DNA of 64,000 nt, from the NCBI GenBank assembly GCA_947577065.1, contig CANPTT010000008.1:1-64000 (forward strand), given 5' to 3'. Source of the stretch: an uncultured Pseudoflavonifractor sp. Lineage in GTDB: Bacteria > Bacillota > Clostridia > Oscillospirales > Oscillospiraceae. The notes beneath the pieces were generated by a model. It made no database searches, had not been told where the DNA came from, and saw only the letters and a list, made by a program, of their open reading frames with translations. The translations under genes were made by a program, and so were the position numbers. This document shows positions 1 to 8,895 of the stretch, in pieces; the stretch's first letter is position 1; every line of letters starts with the position of its first letter.

Positions 1-52
1 CGTTCCCGTCGTCTTAACCGCCCCATCTCGGAAAGCATTTTCTATAAACTTG
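1..52 (-). pseudogene. HsdR C-terminal-like fragment fused to the hsdM fragment
   Basis: Minus-strand frame reads RKFIENAFRDGAVKTTGT, resembling the HsdR C-terminal motif (from memory); preceded directly by a TGA and the hsdM frame. Confidence 0.4.
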
Positions 53-335
53 CGTCACTGGGCAGAATAAAGAATCCCTTTTCCTGCACCAAGCTCTCAC
101 GAGCCTCCGCCGCCTCAACATCAGATAACTGTGCATAATCAAAATCAGAATTTCCGGCGGCGACCTCACCCTCGTTGATATAATTGCAGAGGTTCTCGGA
201 TATGTAGCGATAAAACATAGTGCCGAGGACATAGTTCTTAAAGTCCCAGCCATCTACTGCGCCCCGCAGTTCATCGGCTATGGCCCAAATCGCCCGATGC
301 AGTTCCTCGCGCTCTTGTTCCTTTTTATTGTCCAT
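42..335 (-). pseudogene. hsdM: Type I restriction-modification HsdM N-terminal fragment (truncated)
   Basis: Translation MDNKKEQEREELHRAIWAIADELRGAVDGWDFKNYVLGTMFYRYISENL...GFFILPS is the HsdM N-terminus; the frame stops abruptly after ~100 aa. Confidence 0.75.
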
Positions 336-377
336 TCTCAGCACCCTTTTCTGTTTGTAATTTGATCTTTAGCCGTT

Positions 378-1061
378 TTATCGCTCCCGCTCCCGATACA
401 TTTTTACATTATAATAATTCCTGCACCTTGTTGAACAAAATTCGCTCTTGGCTCGGGGGTTATAGTACACCCTCCCGCAATTCTTACAAATCTTGAGGCT
501 TCTGCTCGGCGCTGTGATCAGGGCTGCATAGGTCAGTCGCAACACTGATTCCAAGCTTTTGATCTCCCAGATGAGCTGGGGTGTCCGCCCAGCTGTCAGT
601 CGGTACGGCAGAAGACCAGTCAATTCCCCAACAGGAGTTTCCCCTTCTCCGTTGGCGTGGAGAAAATGCTGATAGAGATGCTTGAATTCCTTTTGGAATG
701 AATCCATATCCTCGCCGTATTCTATCGTGCCTACAGGGCGAAACGGTGGGGGCGTGTCCGGCTCCTCTCCGATGGCTTGTCCCAACTCCACATCCGGCCC
801 CAAAAGGCCGTAGCGGACCGCAAAATCGGCACACAGGCGGTCTTGGTCGGTGCCCTCCATATTGAGCTGTCGTCCCAGCTCCAAAGCATCGGCCACCATC
901 TGCTCGGCATGCTCGGCGCAGTTGTAGGTCACCTCTGTGGCTCCCGGTACAGGTACCAGATAGCGGAATATCCGCCGGTTGAAGGCCTGCTCCACCACCC
1001 GGTACTCCGACCATCGCTTCCACAGCACGGTCAAATCAGAGAACATGGCTTTCATTTCCAT
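378..1061 (-). CDS. DUF6076-like protein with C-terminal CxxC...CxxxC zinc-knuckle-like motif
   Basis: 227 aa ORF ending CKNCGRVYYNPRAKSEFCSTRCRNYYNVKMYRERER. Confidence 0.55.
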   Translation of the reverse strand: MEMKAMFSDLTVLWKRWSEYRVVEQAFNRRIFRYLVPVPGATEVTYNCAEHAEQMVADALELGRQLNMEGTDQDRLCADFAVRYGLLGPDVELGQAIGEEPDTPPPFRPVGTIEYGEDMDSFQKEFKHLYQHFLHANGEGETPVGELTGLLPYRLTAGRTPQLIWEIKSLESVLRLTYAALITAPSRSLKICKNCGRVYYNPRAKSEFCSTRCRNYYNVKMYRERER

Positions 1062-1145
1062 GAAGATTCCTCCAGTGTAATCTATGTAATCAATGTATCA
1101 TATTTCAGTCCGGGCCGCAAGTACGGCTTGGACGTTTTTCTGTTT

Positions 1146-1661
1146 TTAGGACTGATTTTCCCGATTGGCGGCGGTTTTTCCCGTCACCAGCCACCTTACT
1201 TGTTCCAGCGCCCTCTGCCGCTGCTTGGTGATATTACGGACGCTGCACCCGGATTCTTCCGCCAAATCTTTTGTTGGAATACCCCAGACAATGTTTTTCA
1301 GCAGGATCTCCTTCTGCTTTGGCGTCAGTTCCCGCATGGCTGCGCTTACCGGGTATTCCTCTACCAACTGGTACAGCTCTTCCGGGTCTTGTAAGAAAAT
1401 AATCTCATTCCAATCCTCCGTCCTGCACAAACTCCGTAGTCCAATGAAGCCGTACTCACCTTCACAATGTTGTCGCTCCAGTAATGTCAGGTCCCGGTCA
1501 TCCCGATGCTCCCGATGCCGCCGCTCGTTGTTTTCATCAAAATGATCCAGCTCAGCCAACACCTCGTCCCACTTTCCCTCTGTTGCCAGAGCCTTTAGCT
1601 TGGCATCCAGCCGTTCTTCTCTTTGCTCCGCCATCGTCTTTTTCAAAATTCCTTTGCTCAT
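1146..1661 (-). CDS. Sigma-70 region 4-like / sigma factor-like protein of mobile element
   Basis: C-terminal LTPKQKEILLKNIVWGIPTKDLAEESGCSVRNITKQRQRALEQVRW resembles a sigma region 4 HTH; ATG at 1661 preceded by AGGAGG. Confidence 0.55.
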   Translation of the reverse strand: MSKGILKKTMAEQREERLDAKLKALATEGKWDEVLAELDHFDENNERRHREHRDDRDLTLLERQHCEGEYGFIGLRSLCRTEDWNEIIFLQDPEELYQLVEEYPVSAAMRELTPKQKEILLKNIVWGIPTKDLAEESGCSVRNITKQRQRALEQVRWLVTGKTAANRENQS

Positions 1662-1685
1662 GCGTACCGCTTTTAACCTCCTCAC

Positions 1686-1737
1686 CGTCTATAAAATAGA
1701 CGATTGTAATTGATATAATTATTATGATCAATTACAA
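1686..1737. promoter_or_regulatory. Divergent control region with two perfect inverted repeats
   Basis: CGTCTAT-AAA-ATAGACG (1686-1702) and TTGTAATTGAT-N12-ATCAATTACAA (1704-1737) between divergent genes. Confidence 0.6.
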
Positions 1738-1766
1738 CGATTTTGTCAAGAGTGAGGAGGGTATCC

Positions 1767-1940
1767 ATGCGAGATGAATGGAGCGGTCTGGCGGATTTGC
1801 TGGCCGGATTGATCGAAAAGTACATAGACCAGTTGGATCTGGATAATCTGCCTGCCCCTGCTCCCAAATCTTACAACACAGAAAAAGAAGTCGAAACAGC
1901 TCAAACTCCTTGTTGCAAAGGCCCGGAAGCTATGGTATGA
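1767..1940 (+). CDS. Small hypothetical protein of mobile element
   Basis: ORF MRDEWSGLADLLAGLIEKYIDQLDLDNLPAPAPK..., RBS-like GAGGAGG upstream. Confidence 0.5.
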   Translation: MRDEWSGLADLLAGLIEKYIDQLDLDNLPAPAPKSYNTEKEVETAQTPCCKGPEAMV

Positions 1941-1987
1941 TTATCGTGATAGAGCTGTCCAAACGAAATACAGGAGGTGTTCCTTTC

Positions 1988-2842
1988 ATGGGAAATCCGA
2001 TCAAGAAAGAGGTCATCCACGCCAAAGGAATTGATATTGGTATCTATACCACAGACTTCGAAAACGAATTTATTTCCTTGACTGATCTGGCAAAATATAA
2101 GAGCGACGAGCCAAACGATGTGATCCGCAACTGGATGCGGGGCCGGGATGTCATCGAATTTCTCGGCCTGTGGGAGAGCATGCACAACCCGGATTTTAAA
2201 CCCGTCGAATTCGACACCTTTAAAAGTCAGGCCGGCTCCAACGCTTTCACCATGTCTCCTACAAAATGGATTAAGGGTGTAAACGCCATCGGCATTGTGG
2301 TCAAGTCCGGCCGTTACGGTGGCGGCACCTATGCTCACATGGACATCGCCATGGCCTTTGCCACCTGGCTCTCCCCCGAATTCCAACTCTATGTGATGAA
2401 GGACTACCGGCGGCTGAAATCCGATGAGAGCAGCCGTATCTCCCTGGGATGGAACCTGAACCAGGAGATTGCCAAGCTCAACTACCGCATCCACACCGAT
2501 GCCATCAAGGAAAACCTGATTCCCCCGGAGCTGACAGCGGAGCAGATCGCCTTTACTTACGCCAGCGAGGCCGACCTTCTCAATGTGGCTCTGTTCGGTC
2601 TGACCGCCAAGCAATGGCGGGAGGCTCACCCCGGCAAAAAGGGCAATATGCGGGACGAGGCTACTCTCCAACAGCTTTTGGTGCTGGCCAATCTGGAAAG
2701 CTATAACGCCATCCTTATTGAGCAGGGCAAAGCACAGTCAGAACGGCTGGTGGCTTTGCGAGATCTGGCCGTTCAGCAAATGCGTTCCCTGCAAGCCTTA
2801 AACCTCAGCAGCCTGCCGCAGCTTCCCGAGGGCCAGGCGTAA
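1988..2842 (+). CDS. KilA-N domain-containing protein
   Basis: KGIDIGIYTTDFENEFISLTDLAKYKSDEPNDVIRNWMRGRDVIEFLGLWE...GGTYAHMDIAMAFATWLSPEFQLYVMKDY is KilA-N-like. Confidence 0.8.
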   Translation: MGNPIKKEVIHAKGIDIGIYTTDFENEFISLTDLAKYKSDEPNDVIRNWMRGRDVIEFLGLWESMHNPDFKPVEFDTFKSQAGSNAFTMSPTKWIKGVNAIGIVVKSGRYGGGTYAHMDIAMAFATWLSPEFQLYVMKDYRRLKSDESSRISLGWNLNQEIAKLNYRIHTDAIKENLIPPELTAEQIAFTYASEADLLNVALFGLTAKQWREAHPGKKGNMRDEATLQQLLVLANLESYNAILIEQGKAQSERLVALRDLAVQQMRSLQALNLSSLPQLPEGQA

Positions 2843-2843
2843 C

Positions 2844-4526
2844 ATGAACAGTATGGACAGAGGAAAAATAAAGGTCTATCTTTACACCCGTGTGTCCACC
2901 GCCATGCAGACGGATGGATACTCCCTTGATGCCCAGAAAGCCCGGATGAAAGCCTTTGCCGAATATAACGGCTATGAGATTGCAGGGGAATACGAGGATG
3001 CGGGCAAGTCAGGCAAATCCATTGAGGGCCGGGCCGAGTTCTCCCGGATGATGGAGGATATTAAATCCGGGAAAGACGGCGTATCTTTTGTACTGGTATT
3101 CAAGCTGTCCCGTTTCGGACGGAACGCCGCCGATGTGCTGTCCACCCTCCAAATCATGCAGGATTTTGGGGTCAATCTCATCTGTGTGGAGGATGGCATC
3201 GACTCCTCCAAGGATGCCGGAAAGCTGATGATCTCCGTCCTCTCCGCTGTGGCGGAGATCGAACGGGAGAATATCCGTGTCCAAACCATGGAGGGCCGCA
3301 TCCAGAAAGCCAGAGAGGGCAAGTGGAACGGCGGCTTTGCCCCCTACGGCTACCGCCTGGTGAATGGACGGCTGGAGATCAACGAAGAAGAGGCCGTTGC
3401 CATCCGAACCATCTATGACCAGTATGTTAACACCGACATTGGTGCCAACGGCCTTTCCAAGTATCTGGAGGATCACGGCATCCGCAAGCTACCCCGGCAA
3501 AACGGAACAAACACACTCTTTGACGCTCACCTTATTCGCTTGATTTTGAAAAACCCCGTTTATTGCGGCAAGATCGCCTATGGCCGCAGAAAGACCGAAA
3601 AGGTACACGGTACCCGCAACGACTACCGCCTGGTTCATCAGGAAAATTATTTGCTTGCGGACGGCCAGCACGAGGCTATTGTCTCTGAGGAGGTCTGGCA
3701 ACAGGCTCAGGTGAAGCTGTTGGCCCAAGCTAAACGGTACGAGCATATTCACCGGGGCAAGGATGAGCATATCCATCTTCTCTCCGGCATCGTAAAATGC
3801 CCTCTTTGCGGTGCCGGGATGTACGGTAACAAAAGCTCCAAGCGACACCCGGATGGCTCGTTTTACAAGGATTTTTACTACTATGGCTGCAAACACCGCA
3901 CCATGCTGCGGGGACACAAGTGCAATTATAAAAAGCAGATCCGGGAAGAGTTGCTGGACGAAGCGGTGGCGGAGGTCATTACCAAGCTGGTAAGCAATCC
4001 CAAATTCGCCGCCATGATGCAGGAGAAGATCAATCTAAAGGTGGACACTGCCGCCATCGATCAAGAGATCACCAACTACGAAAAAGAGCTTCGCCAGATC
4101 TATTCCCTCAAGTCCCGGCTGACCGAGGAACTGGATGGCCTCAACCCAGATGACCGGCACTACCTCCGTCAGAAGAATGACCTGGACGAGCGCATCTACA
4201 AGCTGTACGATAAAATCGAGTCTGTGGAAAATCAGCTTATCGAAGCCCGAGCTAAGAAGACCTCCATTGAGGCGGACAAGATCACCAGCGACAACATCTA
4301 CAAAGTCCTCATCTACTTTGACTGTCTGTATGCCATTATGAATCCGCTGGAACGCCGCCAACTTGTGGAGTCTCTCATCTCCGAGATTCATGTCTATGAG
4401 GAGCGCCAGCCTAATGGTCAGTGGCTCAAATCCATCAAATTCAAGCTGCCCATCATCCGGGAGGGCATGGAGTTGAGTTTAGACTCTGGAGAACATATCG
4501 AGACGGTGGCTCTTCTCACAAAATAA
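2844..4526 (+). CDS. Large serine recombinase (resolvase + recombinase + zinc ribbon + coiled coil)
   Basis: YLYTRVSTAMQTDGYSLDAQ, LSRFGRNAADVL, AEIERENI motifs; CPLCGAGMYGN zinc-ribbon. Confidence 0.92.
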   Translation: MNSMDRGKIKVYLYTRVSTAMQTDGYSLDAQKARMKAFAEYNGYEIAGEYEDAGKSGKSIEGRAEFSRMMEDIKSGKDGVSFVLVFKLSRFGRNAADVLSTLQIMQDFGVNLICVEDGIDSSKDAGKLMISVLSAVAEIERENIRVQTMEGRIQKAREGKWNGGFAPYGYRLVNGRLEINEEEAVAIRTIYDQYVNTDIGANGLSKYLEDHGIRKLPRQNGTNTLFDAHLIRLILKNPVYCGKIAYGRRKTEKVHGTRNDYRLVHQENYLLADGQHEAIVSEEVWQQAQVKLLAQAKRYEHIHRGKDEHIHLLSGIVKCPLCGAGMYGNKSSKRHPDGSFYKDFYYYGCKHRTMLRGHKCNYKKQIREELLDEAVAEVITKLVSNPKFAAMMQEKINLKVDTAAIDQEITNYEKELRQIYSLKSRLTEELDGLNPDDRHYLRQKNDLDERIYKLYDKIESVENQLIEARAKKTSIEADKITSDNIYKVLIYFDCLYAIMNPLERRQLVESLISEIHVYEERQPNGQWLKSIKFKLPIIREGMELSLDSGEHIETVALLTK

Positions 4527-4536
4527 AGATTTTCTC

Positions 4537-4567
4537 TTGACCTTGGACCCTCTCCATGGTGTATCTT
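4537..4567 (+). promoter_or_regulatory. MerR-type promoter/operator upstream of MerR-family gene
   Basis: TTGACC (4537-4542) and TATCTT (4562-4567) with 19-bp spacer containing dyad ACCTTGG-N7-CCATGGT (4540-4560). Confidence 0.7.
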
Positions 4568-4590
4568 TGATTCAGAAAGGAGTTGAGCCC

Positions 4591-5490
4591 ATGACCATCA
4601 AGGAAGCCCAACAGCTCTCCGGAGTGTCCGCCGACAACATCCGCTTTTATGAAAAACAGGGACTTCTCCACCCCATACGGAATCCGGGCAACGACTACCG
4701 AAACTACTCGGAAGAAGATATCCGCGTCCTGAAGCTCATCCGGCTCCTGCGGACGCTGGATATGCCCCTGGAGCAGGTGAGGGAGGTCCTCCGGGGTTCC
4801 CTCCCCCTTCCCCAGGCCGCCGCCCGGCAGCAGGCGCTGTTGGAGGAACGTTCCCAGCAGCTTTCCCACGCCATCCGTCTCTGCGAAGAGTTTACCGCCC
4901 TTCCCAGCCTGGAAGGGCTGGATATAGACGCCCTTCTGGCCCGGATGGACGCCCCCGAAACCAGGGAAGGTTTCTTCCAGGGCTGGCTCCGGGATTACCG
5001 CCAGGTGGCTCTGGCCGAACATGAGAAACGGTTCACCTTCCTCCCGGACGAGGCGGTGACCACCCCCCAGGAATTCTCCGCCGCCCTCTTTCAATATGCC
5101 CGGGAACACGGCCTTGACCTGGTAGTTACCAAGGAAAGCATGTACCCGGAATTCACCATTGACGGGATCGAGTATACCGCCACCCGGAACTATACCGCTG
5201 TCCGGGGCTGTCCCGTAGCCTCCATCCACTGTCAGGTCCTCCACCCCGAGGACTTTGAGCCTCAAGGGGTCTCTCCTCACCGCCGCCGGCTTCAACGGCT
5301 GTTTCACCTGCTCTGGTTTCCCCTTCTTCTGGTCCTGCTCCTGCTTCTGTCCCGAAAGGACCAGCTTGGCGGGCTTCTTTCCTCCTGGGAGGGCTGGGTG
5401 GTCCTGGCCTCCCTCCTGGTGGCCGTCGGTACCATGTCCTTCCGGAGCTGGCTGCTCTTTTACAATGAAAACGGCAAGGGAAAAAAATAA
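4591..5490 (+). CDS. MerR-family transcriptional regulator with C-terminal transmembrane segments
   Basis: MTIKEAQQLSGVSADNIRFYEKQGLLHPIRNPGNDYRNYSEEDIRVLKLI HTH; C-terminus has two hydrophobic segments. Confidence 0.8.
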   Translation: MTIKEAQQLSGVSADNIRFYEKQGLLHPIRNPGNDYRNYSEEDIRVLKLIRLLRTLDMPLEQVREVLRGSLPLPQAAARQQALLEERSQQLSHAIRLCEEFTALPSLEGLDIDALLARMDAPETREGFFQGWLRDYRQVALAEHEKRFTFLPDEAVTTPQEFSAALFQYAREHGLDLVVTKESMYPEFTIDGIEYTATRNYTAVRGCPVASIHCQVLHPEDFEPQGVSPHRRRLQRLFHLLWFPLLLVLLLLLSRKDQLGGLLSSWEGWVVLASLLVAVGTMSFRSWLLFYNENGKGKK

Positions 5491-5562
5491 CGTTCTTTCC
5501 CTCTGGACACCCCCCTTTTTCCGTGATAGGATAAAGCCATCACGGAGAAAGGGGGGCCTTTT

Positions 5563-5940
5563 ATGCCCACGCCCGTCATCCTGTTTTACTCTCCCACTCC
5601 CGCGCCGTATGGGTCTAAGCTCCTCCAGCTTTGTGCCGTCCAGGGAATCAGGCTGCGGACAATGGCTCCTGCCGATCTGGACCGCTCCCTCTCCTCTCTG
5701 GTCCAGAGCTCTCCCTCCCCAGAGATTCCGTCCCCCGGCGAGCCTCTGCCCGAGCCCCTGCTCATCCTCTGCCGCCTGTCCGACCGGCAGCTGGACCGCG
5801 CCCTTCTGTCCATGCGGCAGGCTCAGATCCGCTGTCTCAAGGCCGTCCTTACCCCCAGCAATGCCGTTTGGACCCCACGTACCCTATACGGGGAGTTGGT
5901 CCGGGAGCGCTCTCAGCTGGGCGGCGCCCATGCCCAATAA
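5563..5940 (+). CDS. DUF3783-like protein
   Basis: LILCRLSDRQLDRALLSMRQAQIRCLKAVLTPSNAVWTPRTLYGELVRER. Confidence 0.55.
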   Translation: MPTPVILFYSPTPAPYGSKLLQLCAVQGIRLRTMAPADLDRSLSSLVQSSPSPEIPSPGEPLPEPLLILCRLSDRQLDRALLSMRQAQIRCLKAVLTPSNAVWTPRTLYGELVRERSQLGGAHAQ

Positions 5941-6052
5941 CCCATCCTATTTTCCAGCAAAAACTTCCCCATTTCGCTTTTCTTCCCCTTGCGGGAAAAG
6001 GTGAAATGGGGTAAACTATTTAGGAGAAAAAACCGAAGGGGAGGAAGCCGTC

Positions 6053-6820
6053 ATGGATTATAGCGAGCTTTTGACGGTGGCCGCCGATCTGGGCTATGCT
6101 CTTTTGCGGAGTGGCGCCGAGATCTACCGGGTAGAGGAGGCCATTGAGCGTCTTCTCCGTGCCTATGGCATTGCCCAGCCCGCCCCCTTTGTCATTCCCA
6201 ACTGCATTATCGTCAGCTTTGTCACCCCTCATGGGGAGGCTATGACCCAGGTGCGCCGGATGCCCTCTCACGGCACCGATATCGATCAGCTGGAACGCTA
6301 CTATGACCTGGGCCGCCGGCTTTGCCGGGAGGTCCCGCCTTTGGAGGAGGCCCATCGCCAGTTGGAGGAGGTCCGCCGCCAGTGCCGCACCTATTCGTTC
6401 CCCGTCCTGCTGTGCGCCTACTTCACCGTCACCCTTTTTTTCGCCCTCTTTTTTGGCGGTACCGCCCGGGACGCCTTGGCCGCGGGGATCTGCGGACTGA
6501 CCATTGGGCTGGTCCTGACCCTCATGACCCGTCTTCACGCCAACCTGTTTTTTAAGTCTATGCTGTGCTCCGCCCTGTCCGCCCTCTTGGCTTGTACTCT
6601 GACCTGGCTGGGCCTGGCCCAGCACAGTGAGCTGGTCATCATCGGCGCTCTCATGGCTCTGGTCCCCGGCATTATTTTTACCAACGCCATCCGTGATGTG
6701 ATCGCGGGGGATATGGTGGCGGGACTGACCAAGATCGCCGACGCCCTTCTCACCGGGGTCTCCGTAGCCCTTGGCACCGGGTTCGCCCTAAGTCTGGCCC
6801 GGCTTTTCTGGGGGGTGTAG
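6053..6820 (+). CDS. Threonine/serine exporter family protein (ThrE N-terminal-type)
   Basis: MDYSELLTVAADLGYALLRSGAEIYRVEEAIERLLRAYG; multiple TM helices. Confidence 0.85.
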   Translation: MDYSELLTVAADLGYALLRSGAEIYRVEEAIERLLRAYGIAQPAPFVIPNCIIVSFVTPHGEAMTQVRRMPSHGTDIDQLERYYDLGRRLCREVPPLEEAHRQLEEVRRQCRTYSFPVLLCAYFTVTLFFALFFGGTARDALAAGICGLTIGLVLTLMTRLHANLFFKSMLCSALSALLACTLTWLGLAQHSELVIIGALMALVPGIIFTNAIRDVIAGDMVAGLTKIADALLTGVSVALGTGFALSLARLFWGV

Positions 6821-6826
6821 GCCGCT

Positions 6827-7294
6827 ATGACAGACGTTCTTTTTTCCGTTCTTTTTGCCTTCGCAGCCAGCGGCGCCTTTGCCGTCATCTACAATATCCG
6901 GGGCCCCGGCGTTCTCATCTGTGCCTTTGGTGGAGGCCTGGCCTGGTTTTCCTATCTGCTTTCCGCCCCCCTGCTGCACAGCGATATCGCCCAGACCTTT
7001 GTGGCCGCGTTGGTCATCTCCCTCTATGCCGAAGTCATGGCCCGGATCCGCAAATGTCCGGTGACCGGTTATCTTCTGGTGGCCATTTTCCCCCTGGTCC
7101 CCGGCGGCGGGATCTACTACACCATGGAGCATGCCATGGAGGGAGAGGTGAACGCCTTCCTCGCCTCCTTCCTCCACACTCTGGGTCTGGCAGGTGCCAT
7201 TGCCGTGGGTGTGCTGTTGGTCTCCTCCGCCGTACGGATGTGGACCGCCTTTCGTCGCCAGTCTTCCCCGATGAAAAAGGAGGAGCGCCCATGA
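6827..7294 (+). CDS. Threonine/serine exporter family protein (ThrE C-terminal-type, DUF3815)
   Basis: Short multi-TM protein immediately downstream of the ThrE-like partner; GGLAWFSYLL, ARIRKCPVTGYLLVAIFPLVPGGGIYYTM. Confidence 0.85.
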   Translation: MTDVLFSVLFAFAASGAFAVIYNIRGPGVLICAFGGGLAWFSYLLSAPLLHSDIAQTFVAALVISLYAEVMARIRKCPVTGYLLVAIFPLVPGGGIYYTMEHAMEGEVNAFLASFLHTLGLAGAIAVGVLLVSSAVRMWTAFRRQSSPMKKEERP

Positions 7295-8016
7295 CCCAAT
7301 ACCGCTGGCTCCTGATGGACGCCGACAACACACTCTTTGATTTCGATGCCGCCGAGGAATTTGCCCTGACACGGACCCTGGTCCGTTTTGGGATCTCCCC
7401 CACGCCGGAGATCAAAGCCCAATATCGTTCCATCAACTCCAGCCTTTGGCTGGCCTATGACCAGGGGAAGATCTCCCAGGAGGCATTGGGTCCCAAGCGA
7501 TTTCAGCTCCTTTTTGAGAGTGGGGATTTCCCCGGTCAGCCTGGCGATCCTACCCAGTGGAGCGCCTTTTTCCTGGACACCCTGGCCGATTGTCCCACCC
7601 TTCTTCCCGGCGCGGAGGCCCTTTGCCGCCGTCTGTCCGACCGGTATATCCTCTCTCTCACCACCAACGGCGTCTCCCATGTGCAGCGCCGCCGCCTGAA
7701 AAACTCCCCCCTGGCCCGCTATTTTGAAGACCGGGTCTTTATCTCTGGGGAAATGGGCTGCCGCAAGCCGGAAAAAGCCTATTTTGACCTGGTCCTCTCC
7801 ACCCTGGGGGTAGGCAACCAGCGCAGCAAAGTGCTGGTTGTCGGTGACAGCCTCTCCAGCGATATCAAAGGCGCTTTCTACTCCCGGCTGGACAGCGTTT
7901 GGCTGCGCAGGTCCGGGGCCCGACCCGGAGTCCTTACGCCCACCTTTGAAGTGGAAAACCTCCCTCAGCTCGGACGGCTTTTGGGCGTTGACCGGTATGT
8001 AAATATTCCTCTATAG
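7291..8016 (+). CDS. HAD-family hydrolase, YjjG-like noncanonical pyrimidine nucleotidase
   Basis: MTQYRWLLMDADNTLFDFDAAEEFAL...LTTNGVSHVQRRRL...GCRKPEKAYFD...VVGDSLSSDIKGA. Confidence 0.85.
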   Translation: MTQYRWLLMDADNTLFDFDAAEEFALTRTLVRFGISPTPEIKAQYRSINSSLWLAYDQGKISQEALGPKRFQLLFESGDFPGQPGDPTQWSAFFLDTLADCPTLLPGAEALCRRLSDRYILSLTTNGVSHVQRRRLKNSPLARYFEDRVFISGEMGCRKPEKAYFDLVLSTLGVGNQRSKVLVVGDSLSSDIKGAFYSRLDSVWLRRSGARPGVLTPTFEVENLPQLGRLLGVDRYVNIPL

Positions 8017-8029
8017 GAGTTGATCCCCC

Positions 8030-8872
8030 ATGTCTTCCCCCTCCGCACCCCCTCGCTGGCTTATGCTGGTCCTAATGGGCTGCCTGAGCTTTCTGCTGGT
8101 CTTTTTTCTCTCCCGTTCCGATTTGGCCGGATCCCCGGCTGAGGCCGCGATAGCCTCTCCCACCGCCACCCCTGTGCCTACATCCTTTCCGGAGCCCGTA
8201 CCCCTCCCCACTCCGGCCCCTACCCCAGAGCCCACTCCGGAGCCGGACTGGTCCCAGCCCGTCCCCGAGGGAGAGGCGGCAAATCAGGAAGAATGGTTTT
8301 CCGACGCCGTCTTTATCGGAGATTCCCGCACCGACGGCCTCAAACTCTATAGCGGCATTACATCCAAGGCTGCCTTTTTGGATCATACGGGTCTTACCGT
8401 CTACGATGTGCTGAATGAAAAAGAGGTGATCCGCTCCGGCGGGGAAAAGCTCTCTGTTTTGGGCGCGCTTGCTCTGGGAGCCTATGGGAAGGTCTACATA
8501 TCTCTGGGCATCAATGAACTAGGCTATTATGATCCCCAGGGCTTCTCCGAAGCTTACGGCCAGATCATCGACGCCATTCGGGCCTGCCAGCCTGAGGCCC
8601 GCCTGTACATCCAGTCCATTCTTCCGGTAAACTCCGCCAAATGCAAGGCCAATGACGTCCCCTACTATGTGACCAATGAGGGGGTATCCAGCTACAACAG
8701 CATCCTTCCCGCTCTCTGTGAGGAGAAAAAGGTCTTTCTGTTGGATATCCCGGCCGAGCTGAGAGATGAGTCCGGTGAAAGTCCCGACCAGCTCTCCGCC
8801 GACGGAGTCCATTTTAAAAAAGCGGGCTATGGCCTTTGGCTGGAGTATCTCACCACCCATACAGGTCAATGA
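8030..8872 (+). CDS. Secreted SGNH/GDSL-type hydrolase
   Basis: N-terminal TM/signal and Pro-rich linker; WFSDAVFIGDSRTDGLKLYSG, SLGINELG, LSADGVHFKKAGYGLW catalytic blocks. Confidence 0.75.
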   Translation: MSSPSAPPRWLMLVLMGCLSFLLVFFLSRSDLAGSPAEAAIASPTATPVPTSFPEPVPLPTPAPTPEPTPEPDWSQPVPEGEAANQEEWFSDAVFIGDSRTDGLKLYSGITSKAAFLDHTGLTVYDVLNEKEVIRSGGEKLSVLGALALGAYGKVYISLGINELGYYDPQGFSEAYGQIIDAIRACQPEARLYIQSILPVNSAKCKANDVPYYVTNEGVSSYNSILPALCEEKKVFLLDIPAELRDESGESPDQLSADGVHFKKAGYGLWLEYLTTHTGQ

Positions 8873-8895
8873 TCCCGCCCCAGGAGGAGCTATAT

